Assembly: GCA_035531755.1 (NCBI GenBank)
Contig: DATKSK010000023.1
Coordinates: 1-64,000, forward strand
DNA from: Acidimicrobiales bacterium
GTDB lineage: Bacteria; Actinomycetota; Acidimicrobiia; Acidimicrobiales; UBA8190
Direction of reading: 5' to 3'
DNA: 64,000 bases
Positions 39,477 to 47,867 of the stretch are shown here, piece after piece. The translations under genes were made by a program, and so were the position numbers. The number at the start of each line of letters is the position of its first letter. The stretch's first letter is position 1. The notes beneath the pieces are model-generated. The model was given only the letters and a program-made list of their open reading frames with translations, was not told the DNA's origin and searched no databases.

Positions 39477-40863
39477 AGTGGTGGAACCCGGCCCCGGCGG
39501 CCCCGGGTGTGCCCGTGCCCCTACCCGTGCCCAGGTGGCCGACCACCCGCTGCACATCGTCGACCAGGAGCGAGGCCAGGTCGCGGCTGAAGCCGTTGCG
39601 CACCACGATCCGGAGCACGGCGACATCGTCGAGTGCCGGCGGCATGGTGTAGGCGGGGATGAGCCAGCCCCGGGCGCGTAGCGACTCCGACACGTCGTAG
39701 ACGGTGAACGGCGCCTCACCGATCCTGAAGGCGAAGGCGGGGATGCCGCTGCCGTTCGACACGAGCTCGAACGGGGAGATCGCCGCGATCTGCTCCGCCA
39801 GCCACTGCGCGGTGTCCCGACTGGCCTGCTGCACCTGGCGGTAGCCCTCGGCCCCGAGCCGGAGGAAGTTGTAGTACTGCGCCACGACCTGCGCTCCGGG
39901 CCGCGAGAAGTTGAGGGCGAACGTGGGCATCTGGCCGCCGAGGTAGTCGACCTTGAAGACCAGGTCGTCGGGCAGCGCCGCCGGCTCGCGCCAGATCACC
40001 CACCCCACGCCCGGGTAGACGAGCCCGTACTTGTGGCCCGAGGCGTTGATGGACTGCACGCGCCGCAGGCGGAAGTCCCAGACCACGTCGGGGTCGAGGA
40101 AAGGGGCCACGAACCCCCCCGACGCGGCGTCGACGTGGACGGGTACGTCGGGGCCACCGGAGGCGGCGAGGTCGTCGAGGGCGCCGGCGATGTCGGCGAC
40201 GGGCTCGTAGGCGCCGTCGTAGGTGGAGCCCAGCACGGCGACGACCCCGATGGTGTCGTCGTCGCAGTGCGAGGCGGCCGCCGCCGGGGTCAGGCAGGTG
40301 GCCTCGGGGCCGACGGGGACGAGGCGCGGCTCCACGTCCCAGTAGCGGCAGAACTTCTCCCAGCAGACCTGCACGTTGGCGCCCATGACGAGGTTGGGCC
40401 GATCGGCGGGCAGGCCGGCGGCCCGGCGACGCTGGCGCCAGCGCCATTTGAGAGCCAGGCCCCCCAGCATGCACGCCTCGCTCGACCCCGTCGTCGAGCA
40501 GCCCGTGGCACCGTCGCCTTCCTCGGCGTGCCACAGGTCGGCGAGGATGTTGACGCAGCGCCGTTCGAGCTCGGCGGTCTGCGGGTACTCGTCCTTGTCG
40601 ATCATGTTCTTGGACGAGCACTCCGCCATCAGGCTCTCGGCGTCACGATCCATCCAGGTGGTGACGAACGTGGCCAGGTTGAGCCGGGCGTTGCCGTCGA
40701 GGAGCAACTCGTCGTGGACGATCTCGTAGGCGGTGCCCGGCGCCATTCCCTGGTGTGCCAGCCGCAGCTTCGGGACCTCGTCGAGCTCCCCGGACAAGGA
40801 GAACTGCGGCCGGACCGCCAACCGGTCCGCGTCACGGTGCGTCTCATGGACGTGGAGGGCCAC
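39475..40863 (-). CDS. gadB: Glutamate decarboxylase
   Basis: The 462-residue PLP enzyme converts glutamate to GABA, consuming a proton. The family blocks are strong: EYPQTAELERRCVNILADLW, GCSTTGSSEACMLGGLALKW, VHVDAASGGFVAPFLDPD and the cofactor lysine in SINASGHKYGLVYPGVGW. The sequence ends in a Gly-rich tail with HH. I choose the GTG at 40863 because TACGGT is exactly 7 nt upstream, although a GTG three codons earlier exists. No GABA antiporter is nearby, so a role in acid resistance is not supported by context. Confidence 0.92.
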   Translation of the reverse strand: MALHVHETHRDADRLAVRPQFSLSGELDEVPKLRLAHQGMAPGTAYEIVHDELLLDGNARLNLATFVTTWMDRDAESLMAECSSKNMIDKDEYPQTAELERRCVNILADLWHAEEGDGATGCSTTGSSEACMLGGLALKWRWRQRRRAAGLPADRPNLVMGANVQVCWEKFCRYWDVEPRLVPVGPEATCLTPAAAASHCDDDTIGVVAVLGSTYDGAYEPVADIAGALDDLAASGGPDVPVHVDAASGGFVAPFLDPDVVWDFRLRRVQSINASGHKYGLVYPGVGWVIWREPAALPDDLVFKVDYLGGQMPTFALNFSRPGAQVVAQYYNFLRLGAEGYRQVQQASRDTAQWLAEQIAAISPFELVSNGSGIPAFAFRIGEAPFTVYDVSESLRARGWLIPAYTMPPALDDVAVLRIVVRNGFSRDLASLLVDDVQRVVGHLGTGRGTGTPGAAGAGFHH

Positions 40864-40870
40864 GGCTCGC

Positions 40871-40876
40871 ACCGTA
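40871..40876 (-). promoter_or_regulatory. -10 element of gadB (leaderless)
   Basis: TACGGT on the minus strand is separated by 7 nt from the GTG at 40863. A start at 40872 would overlap the element. Confidence 0.4.
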
Positions 40877-40890
40877 GCCCTGCCGGAAGC

Positions 40891-40944
40891 GTCACGCCCC
40901 GGCGCCTGCGTGCAGCCCGACCGCGGCCGTCACGCCCCGGCGCC
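40891..40944. repeat. 16-bp direct repeat upstream of gadB
   Basis: GTCACGCCCCGGCGCC occurs at 40891-40906 and again at 40929-40944, in the gap between gadB and the old yellow enzyme stop. It may be a duplication remnant or a binding site pair. No function is claimed. Confidence 0.55.
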
Positions 40945-40955
40945 CGGACGGAGGG

Positions 40956-42146
40956 TCAGTGGTCTCGCTTGGCGCTCTGGTCGACGAGCACGCAGCGGGT
41001 GCCGCTGTAGATCGTCGGCATGCACTTGTTGCAGTGGATGCACAGCGAGCCGTGCGACGAGCCGGCCTGCATCTTGGACACGAGGTCGGGCTCGCGCAGC
41101 AGCGCCCGGGCCATGGCCACGAAGGAGAACCCCTCGACCAGCGCCTGCTCGACAGTGGCGAGCTCGGTGACCCCGCCCAGCAGGACGAGCGGCACGTCGA
41201 GCGCGGCGCGGAACTGCCGGGCATAGGGGAGGAAGAAGGCCTCCTCGTACGGATAGTCGGGCATGAACCGACGGCCGACGAGCCGGAACCCGAGGCGGGC
41301 GGGCTGCGGGAGCGTGGCGGCGAACTCCCGACGGGGCGCCTCTCCCCGGAAGAGGTACATGGGGTTGGCGAGTGAGCTGCCCCCGGTCAGGGTCAGCGCG
41401 TCCAGCGCGCCGTCGGCCTCGAGCAGACGGGCCACCTCGACGCTGTCCTCCAACCACAGGCCCCCGGGCACGCCGTCGGCCATGTTGAGCTTGGCCGTGA
41501 CCGCGGCGCGCGCTCCTGCGGCGTCGCGCACGGCGCGGACCACCTGGCGGGCGAAGCGGGCGCGGTTCTCGACGCTCCCGCCCCACTGGTCGTGGCGATG
41601 GTTCAGCTTCGGGCTCAGGAAGGCGCTCAGCAGGTAGTTGTGGCCCAGGTGCACCTCGATGGCGTCGAAGCCGGCGTCGACCACGGTGCGCGCCGCGCGC
41701 CCGTAATCGGCGGTGATGCGCTCGATGTCGGCCTCGGTGACCGCCCGGCTCACGGTACCGAGCGGGCTCAGGTGACGACTGGGGGCGAGGGCGGGAGCCC
41801 GGTTCGACCGCGGATTGGCGACGGGCCCGGCGTGACCGAGCTGGGCGGCGACGGCGGCACCGGAGTCGTGGACGGCGTCGGTGAGGCGCCGCAGTCCCGG
41901 CGCGGTGTCGTCGTCGACGAGCAGGCAGTGGCGGTCGGTGCGACCCTCGGGTGACACGGCCAGGTAGGCGACCGTCGTCATGGCGGCACCACCGGCGCCC
42001 ACGCGCCGGTGGAAGTCGACGAGCGCATCGGTGACCTGCCCCTTGGGAGACGCCCCCTCGAAGGTCGCCGCCTTGATGATCCGGTTGCGCAGGGTGAGCG
42101 GGCCCAAGGGGGCCGGGGCGAAGGGCGAAGGGGGTGTGGTGGTCAC
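40956..42146 (-). CDS. Old yellow enzyme-family NADH:flavin oxidoreductase, short form
   Basis: The 396-residue protein contains the FMN-binding barrel (PLTLRNRIIKAATFEG, AAQLGHAG, DAIEVHLGHNYLLSAFLSP) and then CIHCNKCMPTIYSGTRC, a four-cysteine cluster that likely binds 4Fe-4S. It lacks the C-terminal FAD/NAD domains of 2,4-dienoyl-CoA reductase, so it resembles the single-domain group. It probably reduces activated alkenes; the substrate is unknown. A GGAG ribosome-binding site precedes the GTG. It follows the response regulator by 49 bp on the same strand and may be cotranscribed. Confidence 0.87.
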   Translation of the reverse strand: MTTTPPSPFAPAPLGPLTLRNRIIKAATFEGASPKGQVTDALVDFHRRVGAGGAAMTTVAYLAVSPEGRTDRHCLLVDDDTAPGLRRLTDAVHDSGAAVAAQLGHAGPVANPRSNRAPALAPSRHLSPLGTVSRAVTEADIERITADYGRAARTVVDAGFDAIEVHLGHNYLLSAFLSPKLNHRHDQWGGSVENRARFARQVVRAVRDAAGARAAVTAKLNMADGVPGGLWLEDSVEVARLLEADGALDALTLTGGSSLANPMYLFRGEAPRREFAATLPQPARLGFRLVGRRFMPDYPYEEAFFLPYARQFRAALDVPLVLLGGVTELATVEQALVEGFSFVAMARALLREPDLVSKMQAGSSHGSLCIHCNKCMPTIYSGTRCVLVDQSAKRDH

Positions 42147-42195
42147 GGTGTCGTCACTCCGCTCCGGCGATGTCGGTGGGTCAGGGGTCGGTGGG

Positions 42196-42918
42196 TCACG
42201 AGTCGGTGGGGATCTCGAAGCGGTAGCCGACACCCCGGACCGTCGTGATGATGGCCGGCGACGACGAGTCGGCCTCGACGTGGCTCCGCAATCTCTTGAT
42301 GTGCACGTCCAGGGTCTTCGTGTCCCCCACGTAGTCCGCACCCCAGACCCGGTCGATGAGCGTGTCCCGGGTGAGGACGCGGCCGGCGTTCTCGATCAGC
42401 AGGGCGAGCAGCTCGAACTCCTTGCGCCGCAGGTGGACCTCCTCGCCCCGCACGAACACGCGGTGGCGGTCGGGGTCGACCCGGACGTCGCCCACCTCGA
42501 GCACCCCGTCGTTCCCCGGGGCGACGGAGCCCGATGGGCCGGCCGCGCCGGGCTCCATCTGGGGCACGCGCCGCAGCACGGCCCGCATCCGGGCCACGAG
42601 CTCCCGCAGCCGGTAGGGCTTGGTGACGTAGTCGTCCGCCCCGACCTCGAGGCCCACGACGGTGTCGATCTCGGTCCCCTTGGCCGTGACCATGATGATC
42701 GGGACCCGCGAGCGCGCCCGGATGGCGCGGCACACGTCCACGCCCGAGAGCTTGGGCAGCATGATGTCGAGCAGGACGAGGTCGGGGTCGACGGCGTCGA
42801 ACAGCTGGAGGGCCTCGGGGCCGTCCCGGGCGATGGTGACCTCGAACCCCTCGCGCCCGAGCCCGATCACCAGGGCGTCGACGAACGACTCCTCGTCCTC
42901 GGCGATCAGGACCGTCAC
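42196..42918 (-). CDS. regX3: OmpR/PhoB-family response regulator, RegX3-like
   Basis: The protein has a receiver domain (phospho-Asp in LVLLDIMLPKLSG, conserved Thr in MVTAKG, Lys in TKPYRLREL) and a winged-helix DNA-binding domain ending in VRGVGYRFE. Order and similarity to the sensor upstream indicate the phosphate-responsive SenX3-RegX3 pair. I place the start at the GTG of VTVLIAEDEE. An alternative GTG at 43032, near the sensor stop, would add 38 residues including repeated RDAG units. The gap therefore either encodes a tail or is an untranslated spacer. Confidence 0.88.
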   Translation of the reverse strand: MTVLIAEDEESFVDALVIGLGREGFEVTIARDGPEALQLFDAVDPDLVLLDIMLPKLSGVDVCRAIRARSRVPIIMVTAKGTEIDTVVGLEVGADDYVTKPYRLRELVARMRAVLRRVPQMEPGAAGPSGSVAPGNDGVLEVGDVRVDPDRHRVFVRGEEVHLRRKEFELLALLIENAGRVLTRDTLIDRVWGADYVGDTKTLDVHIKRLRSHVEADSSSPAIITTVRGVGYRFEIPTDS

Positions 42919-43035
42919 GGCGCGGGCGGTGTCGCGGCCCGCGTCTCGGCCCGCGTCACGAGTCTCGCCGCGGTGCCCGCTGTGGGACGGGCGCGGCTGA
43001 GGCGCCCGGTGTGCCCCCGGCGCGCTGCTCACGAC

Positions 43036-44301
43036 TCAGCCGACCTCCGAGTGCGCGGGGAGGATGAGCCGGAACGTGGACCCCTCGCCTTCGCGCGAAT
43101 CGACCTCGACATGCCCCTGGTGGTTGGCGGCCACGTGACGGACGATAGACAACCCGAGCCCGGTCCCCCCGCTGTTGCGGCTCCGACCCTGGTCGACCCG
43201 GTAGAAGCGCTCGAAGATGCGGTCGAGGTCGCGTGCCGGGATGCCGACGCCGTGATCCTCGACGTCGAGCCGCACCTGCCCGTCGGTCACGGCGCCCGCG
43301 AAGCGCACCGAGTTCCCGTCGTAGGAGAATTTCACCGCGTTCTCGAGAAGGTTGTACAGCGCGGAGACGAGCTGGCGCCTGTCCCCGAGCACGGTGACCG
43401 GCGGCGGCTCCTCGAGCTCGATCTTGACGTCTCGCTGCTCGGCGGCGGCACGGACGCGCTCGACGGCCTCGGCCATGATGAGGTTGACCAGCACCGGCTC
43501 GCGCGGCGGGGCCTCCTCGGCCTCGATGCGCGACAGGTCGAGCAGGTCGTCGATGATCCGGCTCACCCGGAACGCCTCGGAGTGGATGCGGCTGGCGAGC
43601 CGCTGGGCCACCGTGGGGTCGGCCTCGGACACGAGGGTCTCGGCCAGCAGCCCGAGCGCGCCCATGGGCGTCTTCAGCTCATGGCTGACGTTGGCGACGA
43701 AGTCGCGCCGGATCTCCTCGAGGCGCCGGCGCTCCGACACGTCGTCGATCGCCGCGATGACACCCAGCGTGCGCCGGCCGTCATCGATGAGCTGGGTGGA
43801 CACCGCCAGCGTCCGGCGCGGGGGCCCGTAGAGGTCGAGCGTGCGGTGGGCCGAGCCCTGCTTCCAGGCGTCGGCGAGAAGGTCGACCACGGCCTGTGCG
43901 GCCAGCGCGTCGCCATGGCGACCGCCCATGAGCCCGACGGCGCGGGCGTTGCGGAACACCACCGTGCCGTTCTCGTCGCACACGATGACGCCCTGGGGCA
44001 GCGTGTCGAGGGCACGCCGTAGGCGGATGGCGTCGGCCGACGACTCGGCCACCGCCTCGGCGGCCCGGTCGGTGACGAGCTCCAGATGGTGCAGTGCCGG
44101 CTCGACGCCGGTTCCGCGCTCCTCGGCCGGCGCGTCGACTCCGAGGCGCGATGCCAGGGCCGACAGGCGCTGCTCGAGCGCTTGGCGCCCCGAGCGGCGA
44201 CCGAGGATCGTGGCCACCACGATGCCGACCACGGCGAGCACGCCGAGCCCGGCGAACCCGGCGATCACCACGTTCGACGACACCCCGGTCGTACCGATCA
44301 C
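43036..44301 (-). CDS. senX3: Sensor histidine kinase, SenX3-like
   Basis: The 421-residue kinase has one N-terminal transmembrane helix (VVIAGFAGLGVLAVVGIVVATIL), a PAS domain (LPQGVIVCDENGTVVFRNA), the phospho-acceptor His in FVANVSHELKTPMG, and N, G1 and G2 boxes (LLENAVKFS, DHGVGIP, GGTGLGLSIV). This matches SenX3, which senses phosphate through the Pst system; no pst genes are in the window. The GTG at 44301 starts right before the membrane helix; an in-frame ATG at 44409 would add 36 Arg/Pro-rich residues. It is divergent from the type IV secretion-like operon. Confidence 0.9.
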   Translation of the reverse strand: MIGTTGVSSNVVIAGFAGLGVLAVVGIVVATILGRRSGRQALEQRLSALASRLGVDAPAEERGTGVEPALHHLELVTDRAAEAVAESSADAIRLRRALDTLPQGVIVCDENGTVVFRNARAVGLMGGRHGDALAAQAVVDLLADAWKQGSAHRTLDLYGPPRRTLAVSTQLIDDGRRTLGVIAAIDDVSERRRLEEIRRDFVANVSHELKTPMGALGLLAETLVSEADPTVAQRLASRIHSEAFRVSRIIDDLLDLSRIEAEEAPPREPVLVNLIMAEAVERVRAAAEQRDVKIELEEPPPVTVLGDRRQLVSALYNLLENAVKFSYDGNSVRFAGAVTDGQVRLDVEDHGVGIPARDLDRIFERFYRVDQGRSRNSGGTGLGLSIVRHVAANHQGHVEVDSREGEGSTFRLILPAHSEVG

Positions 44302-44420
44302 GGCACAAGCATGACAGGACTGGCCGCGGGCCGGGTCGGGCCGCCGGCGCAGGCCCGCGACGACAGGTGGCCGGTCGGGAGCTCGTTCCGGCGCGTCTTC
44401 GACCGACATGAAAAATAATG

Positions 44421-44466
44421 GAAAAGCTTGAAAAAGCTTGAAACAGACCAGAAGGCCTTCTATCGT
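44421..44466 (+). promoter_or_regulatory. Promoter of the type IV secretion-like operon with tandem operator-like repeat
   Basis: TTGAAA (44438-44443) and TATCGT (44461-44466) are separated by 17 bp, a good sigma70-type pair. Overlapping the -35 are two 10-bp units of AAAAGCTTGA (44422-44431 and 44432-44441), spaced one helical turn apart, in a patch far more AT-rich than its surroundings. A regulator binding direct repeats, such as a PhoB/RegX3-type protein, could act here. The leader is about 50 nt. Confidence 0.6.
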
Positions 44467-44522
44467 GCTCGGACACACGCCGAACCGGTCACGGCCGGTC
44501 GGCACCGACCAGAGAGGGGATC

Positions 44523-44831
44523 GTGATGGTGTCGTGGGCGGTCCGCGCCGCGGTGTCCGGGGTCACGCTGAACCCGGACACGAGCAACCTTCCCGGAGGC
44601 GCCGTGCTCCAGCACCTCACCGACGGGCTGGGTGGCTGGGCGCTCGTCTTCGCCCTCGTGGGGCTGTTGATCGGCGCGGCCGCGTGGGCGCTCGGGGCCC
44701 ACGCCCAGAACTACCACCAGGCCATCAACGGCAGGCGAACGGTCATGGTGTCGGGACTGGCGGCGCTCCTCATCGGCGCGGCCCCGGCGATCGTCAACTT
44801 CTTCTTCCACGCCGGGCAGGGCGTGCAGTGA
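44523..44831 (+). CDS. Small two-helix membrane protein, pilin-like (DUF6112-like)
   Basis: The 102-residue first gene of the operon has an N-terminal segment with a TLNPDTSNLPGG block and two hydrophobic helices (WALVFALVGLLIGAAAWALG and MVSGLAALLIGAAPAIVNFF) joined by a polar QNYHQAINGRR loop. This layout fits the small VirB2-type subunits of actinobacterial conjugation systems, probably DUF6112; the family call is from memory of such operons. Start codons GTG (44523) and ATG (44526) are adjacent. The TGA overlaps the next GTG. Confidence 0.7.
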   Translation: MMVSWAVRAAVSGVTLNPDTSNLPGGAVLQHLTDGLGGWALVFALVGLLIGAAAWALGAHAQNYHQAINGRRTVMVSGLAALLIGAAPAIVNFFFHAGQGVQ

Positions 44832-46279
44832 CCCTGCACGTCGCGCTCCCCCTGTGTCCGGGGTCGATCCCCGTCGTGGGCACCGTGTGCAACGCGGTGT
44901 CGGGCGTGGCGGGAAAAGCGGCGGGCATCGGCGCCACTGCGGTCTTCGACGCCGCCGGCGCATGGGTGTCGTCGGGGGCGGTGTGGCTCATCGGCCAGGT
45001 GGGTCACGTCATGTCGGCCACCACGAGCGACGACCTGGGGACCGGATGGTTCGGCGCGCACGAGGCGGTCATGGCGGGGCTGGCCGCCGCCGTGGTCGTC
45101 CCCATGGCGTGCTGCGCGGCGATCCAGGCGATCTACCGCCAGAGCCCGTCGATGCTGATGCGCACCTTCCTGGTCCACCTCCCGCTGTCGCTGCTGCTGA
45201 CCGGAGTGGCGGTGACGCTGGTGCGCATCTCCCTGGCCGTGACCGACGCGCTGTCGGCGCGTGTCATGTCGAGTGCCGGGGTCGACACCTCCAATCTCTT
45301 CTCCGGGATGTCGGCGTTCTTCACCACCGTGGGATCCACGCCCGCCGTCCCCGCCTTCGTGGTGTTCGTGAGCGCCCTGCTCGTGTCGCTCGCCGCCCTC
45401 GTGCTCTGGCTCGAGCTCGTTGTGCGCGCCGCCGCGGTGTCGGCGGCGGTGCTGTTCCTACCGCTGGCACTGGCCGCCCTCGTCTGGCCGGCCGTGGCCC
45501 ACTGGTGTCGACGGCTCGCCGACACCATCGCCGCCCTCGTGCTCTCGAAGCTGGTCATCGCGGCGGTGATCTCCCTCGCAGTAGGGGCGCTGGCCGGCGG
45601 CCTCGGGTTGTCGGGCTCGTCCTCGGGCGGGGGGTTCGGGGCCGTGATGGTCGGGATCGCGCTGCTGCTCGTGGCCACGCTGTCGCCGTTCACGCTCCTG
45701 CGACTGGTGCCGGCGGTCGAGGCCGGGGCCGTCGCCCACCTCGAGTCGACGCGGCACCGGCTGCAGTCCGCCGCCCGCGCCGTCGGTGGTCGCGGCAACC
45801 TCGCCCTGGACGAGGTGCGCAAGCTGGGGGGGCCGGGGACTGCGGCGCTGGAGGCCGCGGTCGGGACCGCGGGCGCGGTCGGGACCGCGGGCGCGGTCGG
45901 GACCGTGTCCGCGGGCGCCACGGGCTCGGTGGCAGCGACCGGCTCCGGCGGGTCCGGCGGGTCTGCCGGCTCCGGCGGGTCTGGCGGGTCTGCCGGGGCG
46001 GGCGGACCTGGCGGGTCGGATGGACCGGCCGGGTCGGGGCCGTCGGGATCGATCGCCATGAGGACCGGTCGAGCTTCCCCCGGGTTCGAGCCCGGGGACG
46101 GGGCGAGGTCTGCCGGCCAGTCCGGAGGGAGCGGGTCACGGGCCGTGGCCGGGGCGGATGCCGGCGTGCACGCCGGCCGGCGTGGCGTCAGTGACGGCAC
46201 GACCGCCCCCCTCGCCACGGATCGGTCTGTCACGGACCGAGTGCCGGCCAACGGGGACGTGGACCGTGCCGGCGGGTGA
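44828..46279 (+). CDS. VirB6/TrbL-like polytopic membrane protein
   Basis: The 483-residue protein has about seven transmembrane helices in residues 40-300, including long hydrophobic pairs around AALVLWLELVVRAAAVSAAV, a pattern typical of TrbL/VirB6 inner-membrane channel components. The conserved LWLELxxR stretch also occurs in actinobacterial TrbL homologues. The last 180 residues are low-complexity Gly/Ser/Ala with tandem GTAGAV and GGS units, presumably disordered and cytoplasmic. The GTG overlaps the upstream stop. It probably forms the membrane channel of the secretion machine. Confidence 0.75.
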   Translation: MTLHVALPLCPGSIPVVGTVCNAVSGVAGKAAGIGATAVFDAAGAWVSSGAVWLIGQVGHVMSATTSDDLGTGWFGAHEAVMAGLAAAVVVPMACCAAIQAIYRQSPSMLMRTFLVHLPLSLLLTGVAVTLVRISLAVTDALSARVMSSAGVDTSNLFSGMSAFFTTVGSTPAVPAFVVFVSALLVSLAALVLWLELVVRAAAVSAAVLFLPLALAALVWPAVAHWCRRLADTIAALVLSKLVIAAVISLAVGALAGGLGLSGSSSGGGFGAVMVGIALLLVATLSPFTLLRLVPAVEAGAVAHLESTRHRLQSAARAVGGRGNLALDEVRKLGGPGTAALEAAVGTAGAVGTAGAVGTVSAGATGSVAATGSGGSGGSAGSGGSGGSAGAGGPGGSDGPAGSGPSGSIAMRTGRASPGFEPGDGARSAGQSGGSGSRAVAGADAGVHAGRRGVSDGTTAPLATDRSVTDRVPANGDVDRAGG

Positions 46280-46280
46280 G

Positions 46281-47840
46281 ATGTCGCCGACCCGCTACCG
46301 GTTCGGGCCGCTCGAACGGCGCGGTCTCGTCGCCGGCTGGCGGGGCGGTCAGATCGCCGCCGTGGCGGTCGGGTTGGTGGTGGCCGTCGGTGTCCTCAGG
46401 GCCTCGGCGTCGCCCGCGGGCGTCGTCATGGCGCTGGCCGCCGTGGCCGTCGGTGTGGGCGTCGCCACCTGGCCGATCGTCGGGAGGACGGCCGAGGAGT
46501 GGGCGCCGGACGCGTTGCGGCATGCGCTCAGGCGCCGGCCCCGGCCCTGGCGATCGGGCCCGTTCGCCGGCGTCGACCTGATCGCCGTCGACGTCGGCGT
46601 GAGCACCGCCGGCGTCCTGTGGGACCGGGCCCGCCGCACATACACGGCGGTGCTGGCGGCGTCGGCGCCGGGCTTCGTCCTCCTCGGCGATGACGACAAG
46701 GCCCGACGCGTGGGCGCCTGGGCGGGCGTCCTGGCGTCATTGGCACGCGACGGGTCGGCGGTGCACCGCGTGCAGTGGATCGAGCGGACGCGCCCGCTCG
46801 TCCCGGCCCCCGTGCCTGGTGGCGCTGGTGCCGGGCCCCACGGCGCCGCTCTGTCCGCGCCGGGGGCTGCACCCGTGGGTGGGTCGGCACCGACGGCATC
46901 GATGACGGCTGGAGTGGCGTCGTCGAACGGGGCCGGCGTACGGGCCGCCTCCGGCCTCGACGCCGACGCCGCGGCGCGCGCCTCGTACGAGGCCCTCCTG
47001 GCCGCCGCCGACTACGGGGCGCGCCGACACGAGGTGCTGCTCGCCGTCACGGTGCACGGGGGTCGAGGAGCGCGCGCCGTGCGGGCTGCGGGTGGAGGAA
47101 CGGCTGGGGCTTGCACCGTGCTCCTCCGGGAAGTTGCTGCCCTGCGGCGGCGCCTCGCCGACGCGTCGGTCGATGCCGGTACGGTCCTGGCTCCGGCGGA
47201 GCTGTCCGCCACCGTGCGCGCCGCTTTCGCGCCCGGCGGGGCCGCCGCGCCCGCCGAGGACGGGGACCGCGTCGCGACCGTGCCGTCAGCGTCGCCCGAG
47301 GAAGGCGCCAGCGCCTCGCCGGCCACCTGGCCGTGGCCCATGGGGATCGCCGCCGAGTGGGGCCGCCTGCGCGCCGACGCCACGTGGCACGCCACGTTCT
47401 GGGTGTCGGAATGGCCCCGCATCGACGTCGGGCCGGACTTCCTGGGGCCACTCGTCCTGTCCTCGGACGTCCGGCGCGCCGTGTCCGTCGTCATGGAGCC
47501 ACTGGGCCCGATCGCCGCGGCGCGCAAGGTCGAGCAGGCGCGCACCGCGGACATTGCCGACGCCGAGCTGCGCCGCCGCGGCGGCTTCCTGGCCACGGCC
47601 CGGCGCCGCCGCGAGGAGGAGCTCCTGGCCCGGCGGGAGCTGGAGCTGGCCGACGGCCACGCCCAGTACCGGTTCGCCGGCTACGTCACGGTGAGCGCGC
47701 CCGACCCCGACGCCCTGGAGGAGGCCTGCGGCCGGATCGAACAGTCTGCCGGGCGCGCCGGGCTCGAGCTCCGGCGGTGCTACGGCGACCAGGCCAACGC
47801 CTTCACGTGCGCGTTGCCCCTGGGCCGGGGCCTGCCCTGA
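46281..47840 (+). CDS. SCO6880-like protein: PrgI-type anchor plus VirB4 N-terminal-like domain
   Basis: The 519-residue protein begins with a YRFGPLERRGLVAGWRGGQ block and two transmembrane helices, as in the SCO6880/PrgI-type proteins of actinobacterial conjugation operons. The C-terminal half resembles the non-ATPase N-terminal domain of VirB4 proteins, ending in LRRCYGDQANAFTCALPLGRG, the position where a single-chain VirB4 would continue into its ATPase. No Walker motif is present. The next gene supplies the ATPase, 27 bp downstream. A Pro/Ala-rich insertion occupies residues 180-220. The ATG is 1 nt after the upstream stop. Confidence 0.72.
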   Translation: MSPTRYRFGPLERRGLVAGWRGGQIAAVAVGLVVAVGVLRASASPAGVVMALAAVAVGVGVATWPIVGRTAEEWAPDALRHALRRRPRPWRSGPFAGVDLIAVDVGVSTAGVLWDRARRTYTAVLAASAPGFVLLGDDDKARRVGAWAGVLASLARDGSAVHRVQWIERTRPLVPAPVPGGAGAGPHGAALSAPGAAPVGGSAPTASMTAGVASSNGAGVRAASGLDADAAARASYEALLAAADYGARRHEVLLAVTVHGGRGARAVRAAGGGTAGACTVLLREVAALRRRLADASVDAGTVLAPAELSATVRAAFAPGGAAAPAEDGDRVATVPSASPEEGASASPATWPWPMGIAAEWGRLRADATWHATFWVSEWPRIDVGPDFLGPLVLSSDVRRAVSVVMEPLGPIAAARKVEQARTADIADAELRRRGGFLATARRRREEELLARRELELADGHAQYRFAGYVTVSAPDPDALEEACGRIEQSAGRAGLELRRCYGDQANAFTCALPLGRGLP

Positions 47841-47867
47841 TCCCGGCGCGCCCGGACGGATCACGCC

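Noticed and set aside
39475-40863. gadB as part of an acid-resistance island
   Set aside because: No GABA antiporter, chloride channel or acid regulator is nearby, so only the enzyme itself is claimed.
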